The translations under genes and the position numbers were made by a program. Shown piece by piece: positions 59,817-64,000 of a stretch of DNA of 64,000 nt. Location: positions 620,001 to 684,000 of the forward strand of contig NZ_STGH01000001.1 of the NCBI RefSeq assembly GCF_005222785.1, given 5' to 3'. The DNA is from Rhodobacter sp. SY28-1. Its GTDB lineage: Bacteria > Pseudomonadota > Alphaproteobacteria > Rhodobacterales > Rhodobacteraceae. Within the stretch, counting starts at the first letter, position 1; each line of letters begins with the position of its first letter. The notes under the pieces are model-generated. The model saw nothing but the letters and a program-made list of their open reading frames with translations, was not told the DNA's origin and searched no databases.

Positions 59817-60935
59817 ATGAAGATCGGATGTCCGAAAGAAATCAAGCCGCAAGAGTTCCGCGTGGGCATGACCCCGGACGCTGCGCGTGAGGCAGTGAAC
59901 GGCGGCCATGAGGTGCTGATCGAGACCAAGGCGGGTCTGGGAGCAGGCTTTGCCGATGCCGACTATGTGGCCGCAGGGGCCAGGATCGTCGACACGGCGG
60001 AAGAGGTCTTCGCCAAGGCCGACATGATCGTGAAGGTCAAGGAACCGCAGGCGGTGGAACGCAAGCGTCTGCGCGAGGGGCAGGTCCTGTTCACCTACCT
60101 GCACCTCGCCCCCGATCCGGAGCAGACCAAAGACCTGCTGGCCAGCGGCGCGACCTGCATCGCATATGAGACGGTGACCGATGACCGGGGCGGCCTGCCC
60201 CTGCTGGCCCCGATGTCCGAAGTCGCTGGGCGTCTGGCGCCGCAAGTTGGCGCTTGGACCTTGCAGAAGGCCAATGGCGGGCGCGGCGTGCTGCTGGGCG
60301 GCGTGCCGGGTGTCTCCCCGGCCAAGGTGCTGGTTATCGGCGGCGGGGTCGTCGGCACCCATGCCGCCAAGGTTGCGGCCGGGATGGGCGCGGATGTCAC
60401 CGTGCTGGACCGGTCGATCAACCGGTTGCGCTACCTGGACGATGTCTTCGGGGGGCAGTTCAAGAATGCCTATGCCAGCGCGGGCAATACCATCACGCTC
60501 GCCCGCGAAGCCGACCTGATTATCGGTGCGGTGCTGATCCCCGGCGCTGCAGCGCCGAAGCTGATCTCGAAGGCGCAGTTGAAGGAGTTGAAACCCGGCG
60601 CGGCGCTGGTGGATGTGGCCATCGACCAGGGCGGCTGCTTCGAGACCTCGCGCGCGACCACGCATCAGGACCCGATCTACGAGGTCGACGGGATCATGCA
60701 TTACTGCGTGGCGAACATGCCCGGAGCGGTGGCGCGGACCTCGACCCAGGCTCTTGGCAACGCGACGATGCCCTTCATGCTGGCTCTGGCGAACAAGGGC
60801 TGGAAGAAGGCCTGCGCCGACGACAGGCATCTGCTGAACGGGCTGAACGTCCACGCGGGCAAGCTGACCTATGACGCGGTCGGCACCGCTTTGGGGCTGC
60901 CGGTGATTTCTGCAGCCGAGGCGCTGAAAATCTGA
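59817..60935 (+). CDS. ald: alanine dehydrogenase
   Basis: 372 residues from ATG 59817 with GGAGGA upstream; the longer frame is not used. MKIGCPKEIKPQEFRVGMTP opens the family; YLHLAPDPEQTKDLLASG carries the active-site His region, KVLVIGGGVVGTHAAKVAAGMGADVTVLD the NAD-binding GxGxxG, and MPGAVARTSTQALGNATMPF the conserved C-terminal part. It converts L-alanine to pyruvate and ammonia with NAD+. Length is typical. Confidence 0.96.
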   Translation: MKIGCPKEIKPQEFRVGMTPDAAREAVNGGHEVLIETKAGLGAGFADADYVAAGARIVDTAEEVFAKADMIVKVKEPQAVERKRLREGQVLFTYLHLAPDPEQTKDLLASGATCIAYETVTDDRGGLPLLAPMSEVAGRLAPQVGAWTLQKANGGRGVLLGGVPGVSPAKVLVIGGGVVGTHAAKVAAGMGADVTVLDRSINRLRYLDDVFGGQFKNAYASAGNTITLAREADLIIGAVLIPGAAAPKLISKAQLKELKPGAALVDVAIDQGGCFETSRATTHQDPIYEVDGIMHYCVANMPGAVARTSTQALGNATMPFMLALANKGWKKACADDRHLLNGLNVHAGKLTYDAVGTALGLPVISAAEALKI

Positions 60936-60997
60936 TCTGCATCACGGCGGAATTGCCACCCTGCCGCGTATATGGGGCACCAGACAACAGGTGCCCC

Positions 60998-61606
60998 ATG
61001 ACATTTCTCGGCTACAAACCCTCGACCCTGATCCTTTGGGTCGTCCTCTCCCTGCCCATGCTGGCCATGATCGGACCGCTTCTGGGCGATGATCCGCAGG
61101 CCTTCCACCGGCTGCTGCATCCGACCGGAGAATGGTCCGCCCGGTTCATGATCATCGGCATGATGGCCTCGGGCCTGATGCTTTTGTTCAAGGGGCGCCA
61201 GTGGCCGCGCTGGCTGGTGCATCACCGCCGCGACATCGAGGTGGCGGCCTTTGTCTATGCCGCGCTTCACACCTTCGTCTACATCACCGACCGGGGCACG
61301 CTGGACCGCATCGTCGAGGCGCTGCCCCACACCGAGATCTGGACCGGCTGGCTTGCCATGCTGATCTTCGTGCCGCTGGCAGTGACCTCGAACAACGCCG
61401 CTCAGCGCTGGCTGCATGCGGGCTGGAAGACACTGCAGCGCCTGTCCTATCCCGCCGCTGTCCTCGTCCTGGTCCACTGGGCGGCGCTGCACAACTGGGG
61501 CAGCTGGCCCCCGGCTGCGGTGCACTTTGGCCCCTTGATCGGTCTTTGGGCCTATCGTTTGTGGTACTGGTACCTGCGTCCGCGCGCGCCAATGGCCACA
61601 GCCTGA
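60998..61606 (+). CDS. ferric-reductase-like transmembrane protein (MsrQ/YedZ-like)
   Basis: 202 residues with about six hydrophobic segments (LILWVVLSLPMLAMIGPLLG, FMIIGMMASGLMLLFKGRQW). His residues in VHHRRDIEVAAFVYAALHTFVYI and LVLVHWAALHNW are spaced as the heme ligands of MsrQ/FRD-type proteins. No msrP gene is adjacent, so the electron acceptor is open. A hairpin follows at 61615. Confidence 0.87.
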   Translation: MTFLGYKPSTLILWVVLSLPMLAMIGPLLGDDPQAFHRLLHPTGEWSARFMIIGMMASGLMLLFKGRQWPRWLVHHRRDIEVAAFVYAALHTFVYITDRGTLDRIVEALPHTEIWTGWLAMLIFVPLAVTSNNAAQRWLHAGWKTLQRLSYPAAVLVLVHWAALHNWGSWPPAAVHFGPLIGLWAYRLWYWYLRPRAPMATA

Positions 61607-61614
61607 AATGGAAC

Positions 61615-61640
61615 GACCCGCCAGATTGCCTTGGCGGGTC
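61615..61640. terminator. hairpin between convergent genes
   Basis: GACCCGCCA / TGGCGGGTC form a 9-bp perfect stem with an 8-nt loop between the ferric-reductase-like gene and mscL. There is no good T-run on either strand, so it may serve both weakly. Confidence 0.55.
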
Positions 61641-61663
61641 GCCTTGTCGTGACGGCCTTGGCC

Positions 61664-62044
61664 TCAGACGCGCGGGCGCGCCTTCAGTTCGGCGACGATT
61701 TCCTTCAGCAGGTCGTTGTCCGACGGGCCGGCCGGCGGCGCGGGCTCTTCGACCTTCTTCGGCATCATCCGGTTGACGCCCTTGACGATCAGAAAGACCA
61801 CCCATGCCACGATCACGAACTTGATGATCGCGGTGATGAAGTTTCCATACATGAACTGGGCATCACCAAGGCCAACGCTTAGCCCGCTGAAGTCGACACC
61901 GCCCACGATCAGGCCGATCAGCGGGTTGATCAGGTCATCGACCAACGATGTGACGATGGCCGTGAACGCGGCGCCGATAACCACACCCACAGCAAGATCG
62001 AGCACGTTGCCGCGCGCGATGAAAGTCTTGAATTCGTTAAACAT
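61664..62044 (-). CDS. mscL: large-conductance mechanosensitive channel
   Basis: 126 residues from ATG 62044 ([20 protein letters not shown]). TM1 is [30 protein letters not shown]2 [25 protein letters not shown], and the C-terminal helix [13 protein letters not shown]. It is the standard MscL pentamer subunit that opens on membrane stretch. Confidence 0.96.
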   Translation of the reverse strand: MFNEFKTFIARGNVLDLAVGVVIGAAFTAIVTSLVDDLINPLIGLIVGGVDFSGLSVGLGDAQFMYGNFITAIIKFVIVAWVVFLIVKGVNRMMPKKVEEPAPPAGPSDNDLLKEIVAELKARPRV

Positions 62045-62217
62045 TTCACGGTTCCCTTCTGTCCGCCTGCCCCTTGGCGGCAGGTATCTGATGACGAGGG
62101 CTCTTTGGCCCGCGGGGACTATGACACAACTCTGCCACATTCTTAACGGGGAAAATTTGGAAGCCTGCGACTATCCTGGGTTGCCGGCGCAACGGGTGAC
62201 AGGTGCGGCTGTTGGCG

Positions 62218-63162
62218 TCAGTCCCGCGGGGCTGCGGCGCGGCGCAATCGGTCGTTGATCGCGCGGCCAAGGCCGGTTTCGGGGATCGGGGCAAAGGCGA
62301 TTCGGCCACCCGGTCCAGCCAGCCGGTCGGCATCGCGCAGGGTCTGGAACAGCCGCGCGGCGGCCTCGACCAGATCGCCGGTTTCGGAAAGGGTCAGTGC
62401 GCCCTTGACCGGGCCGAAGCCGACCAGAACCTCGTCACCCTGCGCGTGGGTTGCGTTCAGCCGCACCCCGGCCTCGGGGGCGTAGTGCGAGGCAAGCTGC
62501 CCGGGCGCATTGGGCCTGTCGGCTGCGCCACCGATGGCCAGGCTTGCGCCAAGCGCAGCCTCCAGCGCCTCGACTGGCAAGCCGCCGGGGCGCAGAAGGA
62601 TCGGATCCGGGTCGGCCAGGATAATCGTCGATTCCAACCCCACGGCGCAGGGCCCGCCGTCGAGGACCGCCGCAATCCTGCCGGACAGGCCGTCCAGGAC
62701 ATGCTCGGCCCGCGTCGGGGACACCCGGCCCGAGGGATTGGCCGAGGGCGCGGCAACCGGGCCACCAAAGGCGCGCAGCAGTCTTTGGGCCAAGGGATGG
62801 GTAGGCACCCGGATTGCGACTGTGGGCAGGCCAGCGGACACCAAAGGGGAAATCCCGGCATCGGCGCGTAGCGGCAGGACAAGGGTCAGCGGGCCGGGCC
62901 AGAAGGCGGCGGCAAGGTCGCGCGCCTGGGGGCCGATCTGGGCAATCGCCTCGGCGGCGGCAAGGTCGGGCAGATGTACGATCAGGGGGTTGAAGCTGGG
63001 GCGTCCCTTGGCCGCGAAGATGCCCGCGACAGCCCGGTCCGACCGCGCGTCGCCGCCAAGGCCGTAGACCGTTTCGGTCGGGAAGGCGACCAGTTCGCCC
63101 TGGCGCAGCAGGTCCGCGGCACGCGCGATGCCCGCATCATCCGGGGAAAGCAGAAGGGTCAT
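62218..63162 (-). CDS. L-threonylcarbamoyladenylate synthase (TsaC/Sua5 type)
   Basis: 314 residues, long Sua5-type form. LVAFPTETVYGLGGDARSDRAVAGIFAAKGRPSFNPLIVHL is the catalytic N-terminal part with the KGRP motif; FWPGPLTLVLPLR, AAPSANPSGRVSPTRAEHVL and STIILADPDPILLRPGGLPV follow; the last ~100 residues are the Sua5 domain (GQLASHYAPEAGVRLN). It makes the carbamoyl-AMP for tRNA t6A. Confidence 0.94.
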   Translation of the reverse strand: MTLLLSPDDAGIARAADLLRQGELVAFPTETVYGLGGDARSDRAVAGIFAAKGRPSFNPLIVHLPDLAAAEAIAQIGPQARDLAAAFWPGPLTLVLPLRADAGISPLVSAGLPTVAIRVPTHPLAQRLLRAFGGPVAAPSANPSGRVSPTRAEHVLDGLSGRIAAVLDGGPCAVGLESTIILADPDPILLRPGGLPVEALEAALGASLAIGGAADRPNAPGQLASHYAPEAGVRLNATHAQGDEVLVGFGPVKGALTLSETGDLVEAAARLFQTLRDADRLAGPGGRIAFAPIPETGLGRAINDRLRRAAAPRD

Positions 63163-63275
63163 GGGCTTCTGACGCAGCGTCCAGCTTGAAGGGCTATGCG
63201 AAACGAATAGCGTTGGTCCGGGCCTCCCTTACGGCAGGGCCCCGGTTTTGCCAAGGCTTACCACGGGAGAGGTCC

Positions 63276-64000
63276 ATGCCCTATCGCGCTCCGGTCAAGG
63301 ATATCAGGTTCATCCTGGATCACGTCGTGGGCTTTGCGGATGTCTTGGCCACGCCGCGCTTTACCGGAACAACGCCGGACCTTGCCGAGGCGATCCTTTC
63401 GGAAGCGGGACGGATTTCAACGGATGTGCTGGCCCCGCTGAACCGGGCGGGCGATCTATCCCCGGCGCGGCTGGAGAACGGGGCGGTGGTTTCTTCGCCC
63501 GGCTTTGCCGAGGGCTACCGCGCGATTGCCGAGGGCGGCTGGGTCGGCATGGCGGCCAGCCCCGACCATGGCGGGATGGGGCTGCCGATTGCGCTGGCAC
63601 TGTCCGTGGACGAAATGATGTCGGGGGCCTGCCTGGGGTTGCAGCTGAAGCCGCTGTTGTCCAAAGGGCAGATCGAGGCGCTGGAGCATCATGGGTCGGA
63701 GGAGCTTAAGGCGCTGTATCTGCCGAAGCTGACCTCGGGCGAGTGGTCGGGGACGATGAACCTGACCGAGCCGCATGCCGGGACGGATGTTGGCGCTCTG
63801 CGGTCGAAGGCGGTGCCGAACGGCGACGGGACCTATGCGGTTTCGGGTCAGAAGATATTCATCACCTGGGGGGACAGTGACCTGACGTCGAACGTCTGCC
63901 ATCTGGTGCTGGCGCGGCTGCCGGACGGGGTGCCGGGGACCAAGGGGATCAGCCTGTTCATGGTGCCAAAGTTCATCCCCGACGCGGCGGGCAATCCCGG
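63276..64000 (+). CDS. acyl-CoA dehydrogenase, 3' end outside window
   Basis: First ~241 residues of a frame open to the right edge, starting MPYRAPVKDIRFILDHVVGF (the N-terminus of FadE/AidB-like long forms), with GGGAGAGG before the ATG. WVGMAASPDHGGMGLPIALA, SGEWSGTMNLTEPHAGTDVG and YAVSGQKIFITWGDSDLTSN are FAD/acyl-CoA binding landmarks of the family (the MNLTEPHAGTD segment is diagnostic). Probably an enzyme of fatty-acid beta-oxidation; its catalytic Glu lies beyond the window. Confidence 0.93.
   Translation, partial: MPYRAPVKDIRFILDHVVGFADVLATPRFTGTTPDLAEAILSEAGRISTDVLAPLNRAGDLSPARLENGAVVSSPGFAEGYRAIAEGGWVGMAASPDHGGMGLPIALALSVDEMMSGACLGLQLKPLLSKGQIEALEHHGSEELKALYLPKLTSGEWSGTMNLTEPHAGTDVGALRSKAVPNGDGTYAVSGQKIFITWGDSDLTSNVCHLVLARLPDGVPGTKGISLFMVPKFIPDAAGNP

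Noticed and set aside
59703-60854. 383-codon minus-strand frame antisense to ald
   Set aside because: Shadow of the alanine dehydrogenase gene, with no motif and no ribosome-binding site.
1-64000. CRISPR arrays, retron- or toxin-antitoxin-type defence modules
   Set aside because: No regularly spaced repeats, no Cas, reverse transcriptase or paired toxin-antitoxin genes were recognised in any frame.

Overview
The window is high-GC DNA from an alphaproteobacterium, most likely Rhodobacterales (Paracoccaceae/Rhodobacteraceae). Pointers are a TrcR-type DUF1013 cell-cycle regulator, a COQ9-family protein, an rpsU gene with a C-terminal tail rich in basic residues, an AsnC/Lrp-ald pair, several DUF1127-like mini-proteins and alphaproteobacterial-type insertion-sequence relics. 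Genus cannot be fixed from sequence alone. No rRNA, tRNA or CRISPR array was seen.

Layout. (1) 1-9.7 kb is a copper-resistance locus: multicopper oxidase (cut by the left edge), a small exported protein, two CopZ-like chaperones, two P1B copper ATPases, CueR and a glutaredoxin, all on the minus strand, with a divergent DHA2-type MFS pump. Five MerR/CueR-type operators of the form TTGACC plus dyad punctuate it, and one faces the MFS gene. (2) 9.7-16.1 kb holds LysR, WrbA-like quinone reductase, two DUF1127-like mini-proteins, a DMT exporter and a Tat-exported molybdenum hydroxylase pair with a divergent TetR. (3) 16.4-25.5 kb carries an IS110 fossil, a Ser/Thr kinase fused to a roadblock-like domain, an IS3 fossil cut by an IS6-like end, and a surface-glycan group (two methyltransferases and a TPR-GT2-RgpF protein). 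(4) 25.4-36.4 kb is a dense run of small catabolic or stress genes with ArsR, two paralogous AraC proteins, an ECF sigma factor and MarR. Two cassettes there look like duplicates: the same 19-bp upstream motif, plus-strand gene(s), then a convergent AraC. (5) 36.4-48.8 kb begins with an IS6 element with an amber codon in its transposase, sitting against a truncated H-NS-family gene. GlxA, a Tat protein of unclear family, MATE, TetR, homocysteine methyltransferase-like, TPR, hydrolase, LysR and cupin genes follow. (6) 49-54.6 kb is a decayed mobile island: DUF2235 protein, a C-terminal integrase scrap, IS21 and IS3 scraps, a winged-helix protein, an AlpA-like HTH protein and a 5'-truncated tyrosine recombinase that abuts the trcR terminator. 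(7) 54.6-64 kb returns to core chromosome: trcR, RNase T2, quinone oxidoreductase, COQ9, rpsU, TetR, Lrp/ald, ferric-reductase-like protein, mscL, tsaC/sua5 and an acyl-CoA dehydrogenase cut by the right edge.

How the genes work together. The copper genes form a complete export, trafficking and periplasmic oxidation set with self-controlled expression. The middle of the window is regulator-rich accessory DNA in which small transporters and oxidoreductases lie next to their probable repressors. Functional statements rest on motif recognition by eye. No database search was run.
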